Positions 45,638 to 57,944 of a DNA stretch of 64,000 nucleotides are shown piece after piece. The stretch is from Salvator merianae. Lineage: Eukaryota; Chordata; Lepidosauria; Squamata; Teiidae. The notes beneath the pieces were generated by a model. The model was given only the letters and a program-made list of their open reading frames with translations. It made no database searches and was not told the origin of the DNA. The stretch's first letter is position 1. The number at the start of each line of letters is the position of its first letter. The translations under genes were made by a program, and so were the position numbers. The DNA lies in contig QVOM02000025.1 of assembly GCA_003586115.2 (NCBI GenBank), positions 43,072,522-43,136,521 of the forward strand, written 5' to 3'.

Positions 45638-47489
45638 AAAACCAAGACTCAGTATCAGACCACTGCCCTATGGTTGTGATCTGCACTCCATCACTGCAGA
45701 AGGACATGAGAACTGCCCTCCTTTTCAGAGCAAACATTCTTACAGCTTTTGTTTCCAATCTGAAGCAGAAATGGGTGATGCCCATAGACATCAACTGAAC
45801 ATTCTGAAGATTTCCTCTGTCTGGGACTAGTAAGTAGAGTGTCTATCTCCACCCCAAAGTTCTTCTCTCCCAAAGTTAAAATTCCTAATGCAAATTCCAA
45901 AGCAAATGTAGGTTCTTATATTGCAGGTTGGGTGTAGTTGTTGCTCAGGATTGGTTATTTATAACAGCCTGAAGTGTGGTTCAGACTATATGTTCTGGGT
46001 CAAACCAACCGTGGTTGGCTGAGCACATCCACAAGGGGAAAGGAAGAGAGCTGTGGATCAAACTGAGGTTGAGGGAAATGAAAGGGAAATTTCCAGCTGG
46101 AGCCTCGCTGTTTTCCACAGCCCTTGTGGAAGTCTTTCATGCACTGCTACGGTTTTGATGCTAATATTTTTTTTCAGGTCTTTCAGCTACAGGTTCAGGT
46201 ATTATACACTAACACACTGTGGGACCCGCAACAGCTGCAAAATGCTGCCTTTGATGCTTGGAACCAGTGCTGTGGATGTGGCTCATGATGATGCAGAGCT
46301 ATATCAGGCAAAGCTCTGCTTCTCCTTCAACTCTCCTTCCTTCCAGTTCACAGGTCGCCACTGCTAGGGATATATTGCAACTGGGTGTGTGAGTGTGTCT
46401 CGTGTTTTTCCGTATTTTGAATAATTATCTCAGTTACTTGTTACAAATATTTGATACAGATTGAGATGTTAAGTTCTCTCTTGTCGTTAGGAGTGTTTGT
46501 TTTGGCAGGGTGGCGGATATTGAATTTCCAAGCATTTCTCAGCAGTGCTTGGTGCCGTGAATGGGCGTTCTGGGGCAATAATTCAATAATAAGCTGAACA
46601 AATGCAGAGCCATCAGCATGTAAGTGCCAGCATAATGAACCAGAGCAGTCTTAGAGCTGCAAGGGAAGGGAGGAATGCAGTCCACTTCAAAGGAAAAGAC
46701 AAATACAATGGCGATAGACCTGTTCCAGGCGTCTACATCTTTCTCCCCTTTTCACTTATGGCCTAACTTGTGTCTCTGAATGTCTAGGCTTTGCTTGCGA
46801 AATTGGATTTTGGTGTCAGTTTGTTGCACATAACTGAGGGTAGGGTTTGGCCAAAGAACATGGGAAAGCAAATGAAAGAATGCTGTATATTTTCTTGGGT
46901 TTTGCTGAACATTTTTACAAAGCCCAGTGGGTTCTCATTGCATTTCCGTAATACTTGCTAAAGGTCCTCAGTGCACAACACTTTTTGCCTCTCTTTTTTA
47001 TGGAAGCAAAAGGCAATACATAACAATGCAAGTGAGAATACAGATACATGGATTAACCAACTGAGGATGGGTAGTAATAAATGTAAGATCAATTCAACGT
47101 TGTACAATGGAGAATTGATTTCCTGTACTGAGGCTTGGCAACAAAGGAGCACAAATGTTTATGCTCTAGGTTTATGTTCTAGGTGAAGTACAGCTTTGAT
47201 GCTCTCCTAAAAACTAATCTGAACAGGAAGAACTGACTGTATGGTATTAATATGCCCATCCCTGACTATGCTTGCTTTATTTGGCATGCTACAGACACTA
47301 GAAAGAATGTGTAGACCCAGATCTAAAAAAAATTCCTTTGTATTTTCACTGGACAAGCAAGTTAGGGATCCTCTTAGATTTGTTGCTGTCATTTGAGACC
47401 CATGTGACAACAGTAGCCAGGAATGTCTTCCTCCATTTCTGACAAGTTCACCAGCTTTGGCCTTTCTTGGATAGGGATAGCTTGGTCAC
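45638..47489. other. Unassigned sequence
   Basis: A 104-codon frame at 46053-46367 and short frames near 47000 are unrecognised. No repeat identified. Confidence 0.45.
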
Positions 47490-48067
47490 AGTGATCCACA
47501 CTCCAGATTAGACTACTGTAATGTGCTTTACGTGGGGCTACCCTTGAAAACAGTCCAGATACTGGAACCAGTGCTGACTGCAGCAGCTTGACTGGTTAAA
47601 TGCACATCTTGTTGGTCTTGAAAGATCCACATTGCTTGCCTATTTGCTACCAAGCCCAATTCAAAATGTTGATGCTAACATGCAAAGTCCTAAATGGCTT
47701 GGGCCCTAGTTATCTCAATGAGTGCCATCTCAGGACTTGCCTGAGTATTGAGATCTCAAGGAGAAGGCCCTCTTGTAGTTTCTTCTCTCTCAGAAGTGCA
47801 AGGGGTAAGGGACATGCAAGAAGGCCTTTTCTGTGGTGGCCCCCAGACTCTGAAACAGCCTTTCTCTGGAGATTTGCAATCTGCCTACATTATATGGTTT
47901 TTGGTGCCTGGTTTAAACATACCTCTTCACCTAGGCCCTTGATGTTTAGCTTCCTCAGGGGGTTGTCCTGCCAGGGAGGGAGGGAGGGTTATATTTTAAA
48001 TGTTTTTTAAGAATACTGCGTGTGGATGAATATCCCTGGGACTTTTCAGTGAAGGGCATGATATAAA
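47490..48067 (+). mobile_element. L2-type LINE 3' end, sense
   Basis: Broken frames encode the RT thumb and C terminus: a 'DYCN'-like block near 47508, 'FKMLMLTCKVLNGLGPSYL' (47663-47719), and a serine-rich 'SRRRPSCSFFSLRS' segment. They run into a 3' UTR with 'gtggcccccagactctgaa', 'catacctcttcacctaggcc' and an AT-rich tail at 48040-48067. The 136-codon frame at 47600-48010 is part of this remnant. Confidence 0.82.
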
Positions 48068-48791
48068 TTGTTAAATAAACAGCATAAATTAATTTAACAC
48101 TTCTTGTAAATGCTGCCTCTTCCCAAGCCTATTCTGGCTGGAGAATAGGCTCTGAGTAGCAGGGAAAAGAAAGACAATCTAGAATATCTTCCATCTGTCT
48201 TTTAGCAGGTGCAGGGATGCTGGAATGCTCAAGGACTTTAATGCCAAAATAGTAGTAGGATGAGGATCGATTGCCAGCTTCAGGTAGCCCATCCTGGCAT
48301 GTCCTTATTGCCAGTTATGGTTGTTGCCAGAAGGTAAGGGCCAAGGGGTCTGCTTCATTCAGTGCAGTTGGCAAAATGGAGATCTACTATGTAGAATCTT
48401 CAACCAGCCAAATGAATCTAAGGTTAAATATGGAGAAAAAAAATCCACTGCTTTCTAATCTGACTGTGCTTATAATGTTTGGCCTCCTAGATGGCTACTT
48501 CTGTGCTTTTATGGTCAGACTAGCTCTGTTTAGCAGAAATGGCAAAAGTACAAATAAAGGATCATCTCTCTCCTTTGTTCAGTTCCATACTTCTTCATTA
48601 TATCCCACTTTTGCATTTATCTTTCATATTCTGGGACAGGATGGGACGACCTGTCCTGGATATGCAACTCATCCCATACTGGGATGGGTTGCTACTGGAG
48701 CAGGACAGGGTTGACCACATTGAGACAGACTATGCCGCCTGAACCTTGGTCATTAGATCCTAAAGCTGGGCCCAGCCATCAGAACCAGCAC
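48068..48791. other. Unassigned sequence with one MITE-like block
   Basis: 'gggacaggatgggacgacct' to about 48720 resembles the interior of the MITE at 45101, but no ends are visible. The 147-codon frame at 48271-48714 is not recognisable. Confidence 0.4.
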
Positions 48792-48794
48792 TGA

Positions 48795-49264
48795 GGGCCT
48801 GTTTGCACTTAGTGAGCGTCCTGGAACAGCTGACTGGAAACTCACTGAAGCCCACCTGATGCTCACATGAAAGTCACCACCTGTGGTCAAGAAAACTGTA
48901 GTCTCCAAGCCAACTAGCATGAACAGGTGAGGATCGGGAAAGATGCATTCACACCACTTCCTGGTTTGGAATGGCGACGGGGTGGGGACTGCATGGCCGA
49001 GCAGGAGCTGTTGATGGTTCAAACCCAGATTCGAACTTTGGGGTCTGGATCCTGGCAGCCGTTCAGACATGTCTGGACACATGTATGGACACAAGTCTGG
49101 ACACCGCTAGTACCTTACTAGTGCACTCTCAGTAGCACTTCTTCCCCGGCTGGTCAGGAACATTCCAGCGCTGACAGGTGCAAACATTTGTCACTGTGCC
49201 CGATCCTGGCCGGCCTGAAACATGCTAGTTAGAATGTTCTACTGTCATAAGTGTGAACAGGCCC
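48795..49264. mobile_element. 470-bp GGGCC-end MITE, TGA/TAA flanks
   Basis: Left end GGGCCTGTTTGCACTTAGTG; right end, reverse complemented, GGGCCTGTTCACACTTATGA. The flanks are TGA (48792-48794) and TAA (49265-49267). The interior contains a threefold 'tctggacaca'-like unit (49069-49102) and the 113-codon minus frame at 48753-49094, which crosses the left end and is therefore unlikely to be a gene. Confidence 0.8.
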
Positions 49265-49536
49265 TAAGTCTCTGAAGGCCAGGAACTTTTCATTCCCAGA
49301 CCTCAGATTTTCTGCCTGGGAACACTCACTTCAACTTCCTGTTGTAATGAGATCCCTGTATCCTGGAACAGAAGACCGTGTGCCTTACATGCATGGCTAC
49401 TATTATTGATTAGGGTCCCTAGTCTGCCAGTAGACATCATCATCAAAGTTTATCAGTAAAGTGGGATAGAACATTATTTTGGTTGCCCTCTCCTGTTCCT
49501 TTGCTTCATTCTTATGGAGTGTGCTAGGAGAGGGCA

Positions 49537-49624
49537 GGGCCTGTCTTATCCTGCACTAGCATGCAGAAGAGAGTCCCCTAGACCCTTTTGTAACCCATGC
49601 TAACAGTGGGTGCAGAAAGGGCCC
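49537..49624. mobile_element. Very short GGGCC-end MITE derivative
   Basis: GGGCCTGTCTTATCCTGCAC at the left and 'gggtgcagaaagggccc' at the right enclose 88 bp that include 'ctagcatgcag...ccatgctaac'. TAA follows the right end but no copy precedes the left. Probably an internal deletion product of the 180-bp subfamily. Confidence 0.55.
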
Positions 49625-50063
49625 TAATCTCATCTTGTGTATAGCCTTTCTCTCCCCTTTTTGAAGCCTCAGGGATAACTTGGGTTCTTAATATTTATAA
49701 GGGAAGGTAATCCCTATATTTTCCTTCATTTCAAAGAACTCATGTGCATGCCACAACACACCCATGCAAAATTCATGATGTGTAGTGTCAAATTGCAGGC
49801 AAAGACTGGCTGGGATAGTCTCCAAAGTCCATTCCAGGCTGGTTCACATCAGGCATGGCTGAGTGCTGGAACAGGCCCATTCCTGTTCAGGTGATCTAAC
49901 AGTGCAGACAGCTGGCCTTCCTGTAGTTGTCCTAGTGGGATGGCCTGACATCAGATCTGGTGTGTGAAGGCAGGGCTAGCCTTGAGATTTGGACTTTCAA
50001 GCCTTGAAGGCCTAAACCTCAATGCCCCTCACCTTGCAACACCAGAAGTGGTGTGGACACACT

Positions 50064-50243
50064 GGGCCTTTCTGCACTTGGCTTTTTTCTGGACTGTATC
50101 TCAGAATAGGGACCTGCTATCCACACGCTAGTGCAGATTATAGCAGGCCCCAGGTGGGGCCTGCCATAGTTGATAGTAGCATACAAATGGCACATCCCTA
50201 TTCCAAGATATAACCTGGAATAAGGTCAAGTGCAGAAAGGGCC
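50064..50243. mobile_element. 180-bp foldback MITE with perfect ACT/ACT duplication
   Basis: Left end GGGCCTTTCTGCACTTGGCT; right end, reverse complemented, GGCCCTTTCTGCACTTGACC. ACT lies outside both (50061-50063 and 50244-50246). Subterminal arms 'gtatctcagaataggga' and 'tccctattccaagatata' are complementary, making most of the element a foldback. Same length as 7605-7784. Confidence 0.85.
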
Positions 50244-50410
50244 ACTGTTCCCCAAGTCGTGGGGCAGCATGTGGACAGCTTTCAAGTTGTCCACAGCAGC
50301 TAAGTTTGGGGAATGGCTCTGACTGCCTCAGGGACAACTGAGGTGGATTGTGGTGCAGATGACATGTTCTTGCAATCTACTTGGAACTGTTCCCACTGCA
50401 AGTGCAGAGA

Positions 50411-50888
50411 GGCCCTACTATTCTGTCACTTACACAGTACAAAGTCATTTTGTAAGTGTGCAGCTGATTAGAAAAAAAAATGAGGTTTTGCAAATCTGCT
50501 GATCCAGACCAACTCTTGTACCAGCCCTGAAACTCACATGAGCTTCAGGGTCAGGCTTTGAGGGCTCCAAAGAACTACAAATGAAAGTTCCTAGCCTCAG
50601 AGCCACACTCGGAAACCAATGTTGGCAGCATGCTTTGGTGCATTACTGAGATGGGTTCCCCAGTAGTTTGGAACAGGGAGGCATGCCTTCTGCATGATAT
50701 CAAGGTCTTCTCTGATATCAAGGTCTGAAAGTAATCCTGATCAAGGGCCCCTTCTGGATTATGCTCCATCCTATGCACATGGAGCATATCAGCAGTAGGT
50801 GGGGTCTTCTGTATTCTGCATTAGCGTAAGGAAAGGGCACCTGTAGTCTCCTTTTGGAACTGATCTAAGGGCCAGTGAAGAAAAGCCC
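50411..50888. mobile_element. Probable degraded GGGCC-end MITE, antisense to 62181-62672
   Basis: The interior ('gctttgagggctccaaagaa', 'agttcctagcctcagagcc', 'ctttggtgcattactgagat') is the complement of blocks in 62181-62672. The right end 'cagtgaagaaaagccc' (GGGCTTTTCTTCACTG reversed) is acceptable; the left end at 'ggccctactattctg' is weak. Confidence 0.5.
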
Positions 50889-51665
50889 TTGGTTAAAAGA
50901 GAAATCTTTGGAGGGTTAATGCAGTGGGAAGAGTGATGGATGATGCACTTACTCCTTTTCAGTCCGTTTCCTCGGGCATAACCTCAGAGCTGAAAGTGAT
51001 TCGGTGAAGCTTCTCTTTCCATGCTGGCAAGGATCACTTCAGTCATGTTCCAGTAAACACTGCATTACGGCCATTGTCTTCTCAAAGACCTCCACTTAAA
51101 TGATGCCCAGTGTGATGAATATCTTTCTGCCTGCTTGGGTTATGACTCTCCAAGCTTGTGTTAACATTTGTTTGTTTTAACGGGTTCCTGAATGCCACAC
51201 AGGCTTCTTAAATGGCCACAAAAACAGGGTTTTATTGCCCTAGACAAATATTTGAAACCTGCTAAGAGCTGTAGCATTTGCATTCCCTCCATTCTCTCAC
51301 TGTAAAGAAAAACAGCCACCAACAATATAAGACAATTGTTAAAATGCCTGAGTATCCAAGAATAGTTTTATAATACAGAAACACATGTCCCCTTACGAGG
51401 CTGGCCGTGGGCTGATGAACCAAAACAACATACCTTCTGAAAGACTGGCTGTAGTCCTCATTCCATCAGTTATGGGTGAATCCCAAACCCTGAGAACATC
51501 TGGCTATCATATGTGCCAACTTCCCCTATATTTATCCGGGACTGTCCCTATTTTCTAGCAGCTGTCCACAAGAAAATATGGATCCCTATTTCCATGTGAG
51601 CTTTGATTTATTTGGAAATTGCAATCTAAAAGAACTTTCAATGCAATTGCTCCATGTGTGTGTGT

Positions 51666-51700
<35 letters not shown>

Positions 51701-52106
51701 GACAGGCATTTACATTTAATGAAATGTAGTTCAAAAATATCTAAAAATTATTTCAGTTTTTCCCAAAAGGGAAGTATTGAAATCAAACAGCAGTTAACCA
51801 AGAGGTTAGCAAGGAAGGCTTTAATACTGCATGTTTATCATGCATGGCACATTTCTTTGCACTATGAAAGTAACTATCACTTCGTATCCAACATTCCAAA
51901 GAAATACATCTTATTTTGTTTTTAAACAGATGTAAACAACTTTGTGCTATATTTATTATTGGTCACACTGTGACATTGGTGGAGACATGCTTCTACTGAA
52001 AGGGGTAGATAGTATATATTTACTACTGTCTGATGGTGGTTCATGCACCTGACTGGTAGGGAGTGGCTCCATTTGCTAGAGGCATTCCTGACTTTGTCAA
52101 CCAGTC
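50889..52106. other. Unassigned sequence with a GT/GA microsatellite
   Basis: A (TG)n(AG)n tract occupies 51655-51700. No exon recognised. Confidence 0.5.
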
Positions 52107-52109
52107 TGA

Positions 52110-52530
52110 GGGCCTTTGGGTACTTTAAGCTAGTGAGTGTCAGTATTGCTCACTGGCAAAGTGCCTCTGCACTTTGCGGAGGCCCATGTGACTGGGAGCA
52201 ACCTACAGCTGCTCCCAGTCACAACTAGCTCTGGAGCACTAAATTGTGCTCCACAGCTTGACTGGGAGCAGTTATCCTGCTCCCGGTCAAGTGCATTTGA
52301 ATCTGCACAATTGTGTGATCACATCTGTGGATGCCTGTGTCATCATGGCAGGAGCCAGACACTTCCCGGACGCTATCATGGCGAAGATCAGGAGCAAGAT
52401 ACCAGTATTTGCAGTGCAGATGTTAGTACCCTGCTGATACTCCACAGTGCAGACAGTATCCACGCTGCTTGGTCCATTCCACATTAGAATGGGATAATAA
52501 TCCCATTCTAACATGGAGAATGTGAAACCC
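52110..52530. mobile_element. 421-bp GGGCC-end MITE, TGA/TAA flanks, intact palindromic module
   Basis: Left end GGGCCTTTGGGTACTTTAAG; right end, reverse complemented, GGGTTTCACATTCTCCATG. The flanks are TGA (52107-52109) and TAA (52531-52533). The palindromic module lies at 52480-52515 in the form ACATTAGAATGGGATAATAA and its mirror. Interior blocks 'gactgggagcaacctacagc' and its inverse 'gctgctcccagtcac' form a further stem. Confidence 0.78.
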
Positions 52531-52533
52531 TAA

Positions 52534-53099
52534 TGCACTAGTCTTGTGTCTGTCCAAGCAAGACCTCCAAGTGAGAGGAGATCAGACACAAATGGATAGA
52601 AATGCTAAGTCAGGGTCACTGTCTACAATCTTGGAACTCTTGTGTAGATTTTTCAGCCATTTAGACAGATGGTAATATGTGTTCTTGGCCTTGTGATAGA
52701 TTTGCACAGCACTTTAAGGATAAAATCACTCAGGTCTGCGTAGAATCAAATCCCACAATTAATAACGGCCTGACAGAAGTGTCCAGAAAACCGTCTGGTC
52801 CTGTTGTTTTGGATTTTTTTTCAGTTATTGTGGCCTGGGAACATGGACAAGGTGCTTGTTGGGATCCAACCAGATTTTTCTTTGAGCCATCTGGTCCTAG
52901 CCATTTGGGTATCACAGGGGTGGGATTCAGGCAGTGGGGAATGTCTCACTGAAGGAGGGATGTTTCACTGGCTTTTAAAACAGGTTGCACATCAGGGATA
53001 AGGTACTGGGTAGGGTTGCACTGGATCAACTTCAAACATGCTTGAAGAAAGCAGATTATCTGGATCCAATTTGATTTGGCTTCAGATTGAACCTGTTTT
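52534..53099. other. Unassigned sequence
   Basis: Short open frames at 52677-53001 are unrecognised; no repeat identified. Confidence 0.45.
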
Positions 53100-53586
53100 G
53101 GGTTTTTTCCACACTTACCAATGATCCAATACAATGCTTCCTGTAGTTTTCTTCAGATCCTCTTTCTTCCACCGGCTGGTGTGGACCAGAGACACCATGC
53201 TCCTTGCTAGAATGCTCTGTATTGGATGGAGTATATACTGGACTAGGTGGCCCAAAATAGCCATCTAGTCTGGGACACTGGTAGACCTTTTTAAAAAGAT
53301 CTCTGTGTTCCAGTCTAGTGGGGGACCCATTTTGGTGGCAAACCAAAGCACACTGCTGAAATGGGTCCCCCAGGGACTCTGAGGCCAGGAACATTTGTTC
53401 CTGGTCATCAAAAATGTCAGAGGCTGACTTTAAAGTTTCAGGGCTGGTGCAGTATCTATCGCAGAATGGCCATCCAAATTCAGATGGTGTTGTTACAGGA
53501 CACGTGGACCCAGCCAGCTGGTGGACCATTCCAGTAGGAATGGACTCGCTGGAGTGGTCCATCTCAAGGTAAGTGTGGAACCGGCC
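53100..53586. mobile_element. GGGCC-end MITE, 'GGACC' internal subfamily
   Basis: Left end GGGTTTTTTCCACACTTACC; right end, reverse complemented, GGCCGGTTCCACACTTACCT. TTT precedes and TTG follows. It shares 'cccattttggtggcaaacca' and neighbouring blocks with 26902-27364 and 62181-62672. The 168-codon minus frame (53056-53562) covers almost the whole element and leaves it on one side; the homologous copies do not keep it open in an obvious way, so I treat it as accidental. Confidence 0.72.
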
Positions 53587-54584
53587 TTGGTCTCCCTGAC
53601 TGATTTACCATTATCAAATGAGGCACAGGTGAAGTACAAGCCTTCTGAATCTCCTTGATCTCTCAATGGTATTTGATACCACTGACCATGATACACATCT
53701 GGGAAAGCTATGGGTAATGGAAGTCAAAAGCATTGCGTTGCGTCTCCTGTCCTATCTAAGGCTGATTCCAGAGAGTAGTCATGGGAGAATTTTTACTGAC
53801 AGCCTGTTAAATTCTACCAGTTTAAAAAGTTTTTAAAAGCATACCAAGTTAAAAGGAACCAACTGCTCCTGTAGATTTTTGCAGAAACAGGGAAAAGTGT
53901 AAGGCAGCAACCACTTGATAGCAAATTTAATGCAAGAGAATGAGGAGAAATGCTTAATATACAGATTGTCTGCAGTGCAACCTGGAATTCATTTCTTTAT
54001 GCTAGAAATGTCAAATTGATCTTTCTCCTCTACTCCACCTTTATTCACTTTTTCTATCTTGTTGGTTTGCAGTCTTCATGAGAGAGCCTCTATCCATCCA
54101 TCCATCCATCCATCCATCCATCCATCCATCCATTTTAATCATGTGAACTATTTCGAGGAATAGAAGTTGGCTGAGAACTGAGATAAATAAAGATAAGATT
54201 TAATTGACTGGCAACATAAATCTTAATCTCTTGGTGGTGGCAATGGTCTCCTGGCATGTAATTCAAGCACTGATTCAAAACAGAGATTGAGCTGGTGCTG
54301 CTGTCAGCACTGCAGAATCATTTTATTGTATTTATTTGTACCAGATACCTAGCTGGTGTCAATGTGTTGGAGCACTTATGGTAGGTCTAGCCCACACAGG
54401 GACTGGATGGAAATAGATCTTCATGGCTGTGTTGCTAATCCCTGGCATTAGATCTGCGGACACAAGATTCATGGGAGAGAGCCACAGAAGTGTTGACTGT
54501 CACATTCTCCAGGTACCAGTTGTGGATCTCTCACAAATATCTAGAGGATAGGAACTTTTGAGATCTGCCTTATCTGACCTCTCC
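53587..54584. other. Unassigned sequence with an (ATCC)n microsatellite
   Basis: An (ATCC)n tract of about 11 units lies at 54091-54133. Remainder unrecognised. Confidence 0.5.
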
Positions 54585-55045
54585 TAGCTCCATGGAGTTG
54601 GGGTGAAAAGTCCACAGAGGGTGACTCCAGCCATGGGCTAAAACCTGCAGTCTCCCAGGAATATATTAGGAATGCCACAGTTGTAGCATTCTCAATATAA
54701 TCCTGGGATATTGAAGCTATATACTGTGACATCGCTATTACAGGAAGTCTGGCAACAGTGCCGGGTTTTCCGTAATAGCTATCACTTACCTCTTGTCTGA
54801 CAGTTCCTTTCTTTCTCATTTTTTTTTTGCAAATACCTGGAAGCCAGTCAAGTGCTCAGCCATTACCCTATGGGGATTTTTTTTTTCCAGTTGGCTGGCT
54901 TCGGTTATTTGCAAGAGAATGAGAATGAAAGGAGCCAGCAGACAAGAAGTAAAATGATTGCCTTGTTCGTCTGGTGGGGGCAATCGCAGAATCTTTTTTA
55001 GATCCCACGATTGCCTATTGCTGACTTGAGGTATATTGAGGACGA
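54585..55045. repeat. Unnamed interspersed repeat, copy 2 (partner at 21316-21722)
   Basis: Collinear with 21316-21722. The two loop arms are clearer here: 'tttgcaaatacctggaagcc' pairs with 'ggcttcggttatttgcaa' and 'cattctcaat' blocks are kept. It ends with 'agatcccacgattgcctat'. Class unknown, no coding frame. Confidence 0.6.
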
Positions 55046-55059
55046 TAAACAGATTATTC

Positions 55060-55917
55060 CCTCAGAATCAAGACTGGACTACTAACATCACAAAACAGTC
55101 ACAGTGGGATTCAGCTCTACAACCCTGTTTGAAACTAGCTGCCCTTGATACCTATTTCTGTTTGGTTTTGGTTTGTTTTGATTTTGGATAATTAATTTTT
55201 TATTTAATTTTTTAAAAAAAATAATAATTAAAAAGTAGAAACAAATGAGAGGAAAAAAAAAGACACATATTTCTATTTGGTGATGCTGTTTTTTCATTTA
55301 TGAAAATCAGACTAATGCTTCCAACAGTTTATCCGTTATATGCTTTATTATGATTATAATTTTAACTTATATAACACATTTCTTATTTTAAAGAAATATT
55401 GTGAAAAGAACACAAATAACATGGCACACTATACTCTATCTCTTGCACTATGTATAAATTGTTGACATCGTAAAATCTGGAGTTAGGACAGCTTGAGTAT
55501 GTTAGTTCTTTAAAGCAAGACTTCTCCAAAAATGACTCACAACCCAAAGATTATAAATAAAAAATACAATAAAGCAACCCTATATTACAATCAGATTCCT
55601 ATGATCAGTATTAGGTGCCATTTACAGGTTTTAGAAATCCATCAAAACACCATTAATATATATAGAACAATCGTAAGTGGCTAACTTAATTCAAGACATA
55701 TGAAATGTAGTAAAACAACTCAGTATGAACAGATGTGAATGATCATTGTTTGGGAAATGGGGGAAGTCTCTTCAGTGATGGTCCTTTAGCACTTTGCAGT
55801 AATCAAAAGAATTCTAGATCACGGTGGCCTTATTTGAGTCAATTTCAGTCATATAACATGCCTAGAAGCATGTCCTCTTGAAGGAAATACCCAAGAGATC
55901 GCAGCTTTTTCTTTTGA
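55060..55917. other. Unassigned AT-rich sequence
   Basis: A-rich runs at 55195-55260 and 55555-55575 without an attached LINE body; no exon recognised. Confidence 0.45.
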
Positions 55918-56505
55918 GACCTTTCTGCACAGAAAGATCTGCTTTCAGAACCAGGGGGCCTGCAACAGCCGGGCCCGCTGATTGCGAACACAGAAAAGGG
56001 TGGGTGAGAGCCATGCTACCTGTATGACAGCACTGGCCCAGAGCAACCCGTGCCACAGCCTCAAAGTTTGCATAACTTTGCAGCTGCACTCCCAGGCCTA
56101 CGAGGGCGAGGAACAAAAGTTCCTATCCTCAAGTCCTCTGGAGGATGTATTCTGGGGCATCCTATGGACAGTGACGGTTCATCACTTTAAGAATGGGTGT
56201 TCGCATTTCACTGGAAGGGGAGTTTGCTGGCCATGGGGTCTCCGTTTTGCCGCAGCAGGCTGCTGCAAGACCGCCCAGGGAAGGGCGTGTTTTTGTGGCC
56301 AGTGATCTTCCCTTCCAGTGATATGCGAACACCCATTCTTAAAGTGATGAGCTGTTGCTGCCTGTGACGCACCACTGAAACGCTTCCCCTGATACCTCTA
56401 TCTGCATGCCTTCTGCATGCCTCCACATTAACGTGCAGATTTAGAGGCCCAGATGTTTACCATGTGGGCCATTAATCCAGATTAAGGGCCTGTGGAGAAA
56501 AGGCC
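55918..56505. mobile_element. Probable GGGCC-end MITE containing a nested foldback
   Basis: The left end GACCTTTCTGCACAG preceded by 'ttga' and the right end 'ctgtggagaaaaggcc' (reversed GGCCTTTTCTCCACAG) match as degraded TIRs. Interior blocks ('gttcctatcctcaagtcctc', 'ccattaatccagattaaggg') occur in related copies. A separate foldback at 56179-56350 sits inside. Confidence 0.55.
56179..56350. repeat. 172-bp near-perfect foldback
   Basis: The arms 56179-56218 and 56311-56350 are inverted repeats of 40 bp with a single mismatch, starting TCATCACTTTAAGAATGGGT. Weaker pairing continues inwards ('ctggcca' / 'tggccag') around a GC-rich loop with 'gcagcaggctgctgc'. It is probably a young foldback MITE inserted in an older one; no TSD identified. 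Confidence 0.8.
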
Positions 56506-57524
56506 TATGTTTCCTGAAACAGCATTTTTAGTTTTTCCCCCAAACTATTGAAAACCAGCAGAAAAAATATATTTCAGGTGCTAGACAGAGATTAGTGATT
56601 GCCTGCCTCTGAATTTTTTAAACTCTATAAACTGTCGATTATCTGTGAGACTACCTCTCCAATTTGTTCCAGTCTGTGGCTCTGAAACAGCTTTTGCAAC
56701 AGCAATGAATGGTTGGGAATAGCTGCAAGAGAGTTTTGTTTTGTTTTGCTTAACAAGCATCCTAGGCAGGAAAGGAATTCTCTAGGCACTGTGGATTCCT
56801 CTTAAAATTTAGTAGAGGACCCTATGGGAAAATACCAAAGATTCCAGAAGACATCATAAATGGGGACTGGTGAAATCTTTTCATCCATATTTTTGCTGGT
56901 CATCCAAAGGTCATGTACCAGATGTAAAATTGACTGTTTGCAGCACTGGCTACTGTACTCTCATTGCCCTGGATATGAGCCATACAGTTATTCCAGGTGA
57001 ATTTTGAGGAAGAATTTCAAGGATGAGTGACGATTTTATGTGAATTTCAGGCTATTTCTGACATTAAGGCATAGCCAGGGCTGAGCCACTGCAAGACATA
57101 AAGTGAAGGGGAACAATGTTCTGAGAAAAGAGTGGAGAAATAAGGGGGACATGACTGTGAACTATTTTGAAAGTAAAAAAACAAGATACACAAACCATTT
57201 TGTTAGGATCGCAATGTGTAGTATTTAATGGGAAGAAGTATTATGAGATGCACACTTCAAAAATTGAAAAAATATGCAAGTAAACTCTGCCCATGTGTCT
57301 CTACATTCAGAGACTGGGCGAGAGGGTGGGCATCTTGACAAAACGGCCTTGTTTACCACATCAAAGGGTGCCTCCACAGCTTTACTTTGGAGAGTGGAGC
57401 TAGGGCAGCACATTTGTTGTAGGGCACCTCTTAGTGCTGTAAATGGAAATGTAGCAGTCAAAGTTGGGCACCTTATTCAGTAAGTGGAGGCATGGGCTGG
57501 TATCTCTCTCTCTCCCAGCATTTG
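56506..57524. other. Unassigned sequence
   Basis: Open frames on both strands at 57225-57483 lack recognisable motifs; no repeat identified. Confidence 0.45.
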
Positions 57525-57725
57525 CATTTATTTACTAGTTTTATTCAAAGGATCTCAGATCAGCAAGCATTTTCTTCACCTCCAATTTATCTACACAACA
57601 GCTCTAGTTGGTAGGTTTGGGTGAGGTCACGAATGACCCAAGGGCACCCAGTCAGCTTCCATGGCTGAGTGAAGATTTGACCCCTGGTCTCCCATAATCT
57701 AATCGAATCCTCTAGCCATTGTCCC
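57525..57725 (-). repeat. MIR-like (CORE-SINE) remnant, antisense
   Basis: A 'catttatttactag' tail, then 'caacagctctagttggtagg', 'cccaagggcacccagtcagc', 'ttccatggctgagtgaagat' and 'cctctagccattg' follow the order of the complement of a MIR-type SINE. The tRNA-derived head is at the right side and too decayed to show pol III boxes. Confidence 0.6.
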
Positions 57726-57849
57726 AATCTTGTTCATTTTTGATTGAGCTGACCTCCATTACTGATAGCAGTATCTAGAATAAAACACAAGACAACCATA
57801 AATCTAAAAGCAGAAAACAAAAAAGAGACATAGGTTGCATTCACACAGT

Positions 57850-57930
57850 ATAAAAGTGGTTTTGAAGCATCTTGGAGGTGGTAGCATGTAGTGCTAGTAT
57901 TCTCATCCCATCTCCACTTCACCTCTAAAA
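57850..57930. repeat. Fragment of the second foldback MITE family
   Basis: 'ggttttgaagcatcttggag' followed by 'gtggtagcatgtagtgctag' matches one arm of 16549-16722 and, in reverse, the end of 100-262. The second arm is missing. Confidence 0.55.
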
Positions 57931-57944
57931 CATAGCTACTATGT

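Noticed and set aside
45270..45794. 174-codon open frame on the minus strand
   Set aside because: It lies mostly within a MITE and crosses its right end, resembles no protein family, and is offset by other frames of similar length in the same GC-rich DNA.
53056..53562. 168-codon open frame on the minus strand
   Set aside because: It covers a MITE and runs out past its left end; homologous copies at 26902 and 62181 do not keep a corresponding frame open by inspection.
54091..54133. CRISPR-like or telomeric repeat array
   Set aside because: It is a plain (ATCC)n tetranucleotide microsatellite; no spaced direct repeats of CRISPR type exist in the window.
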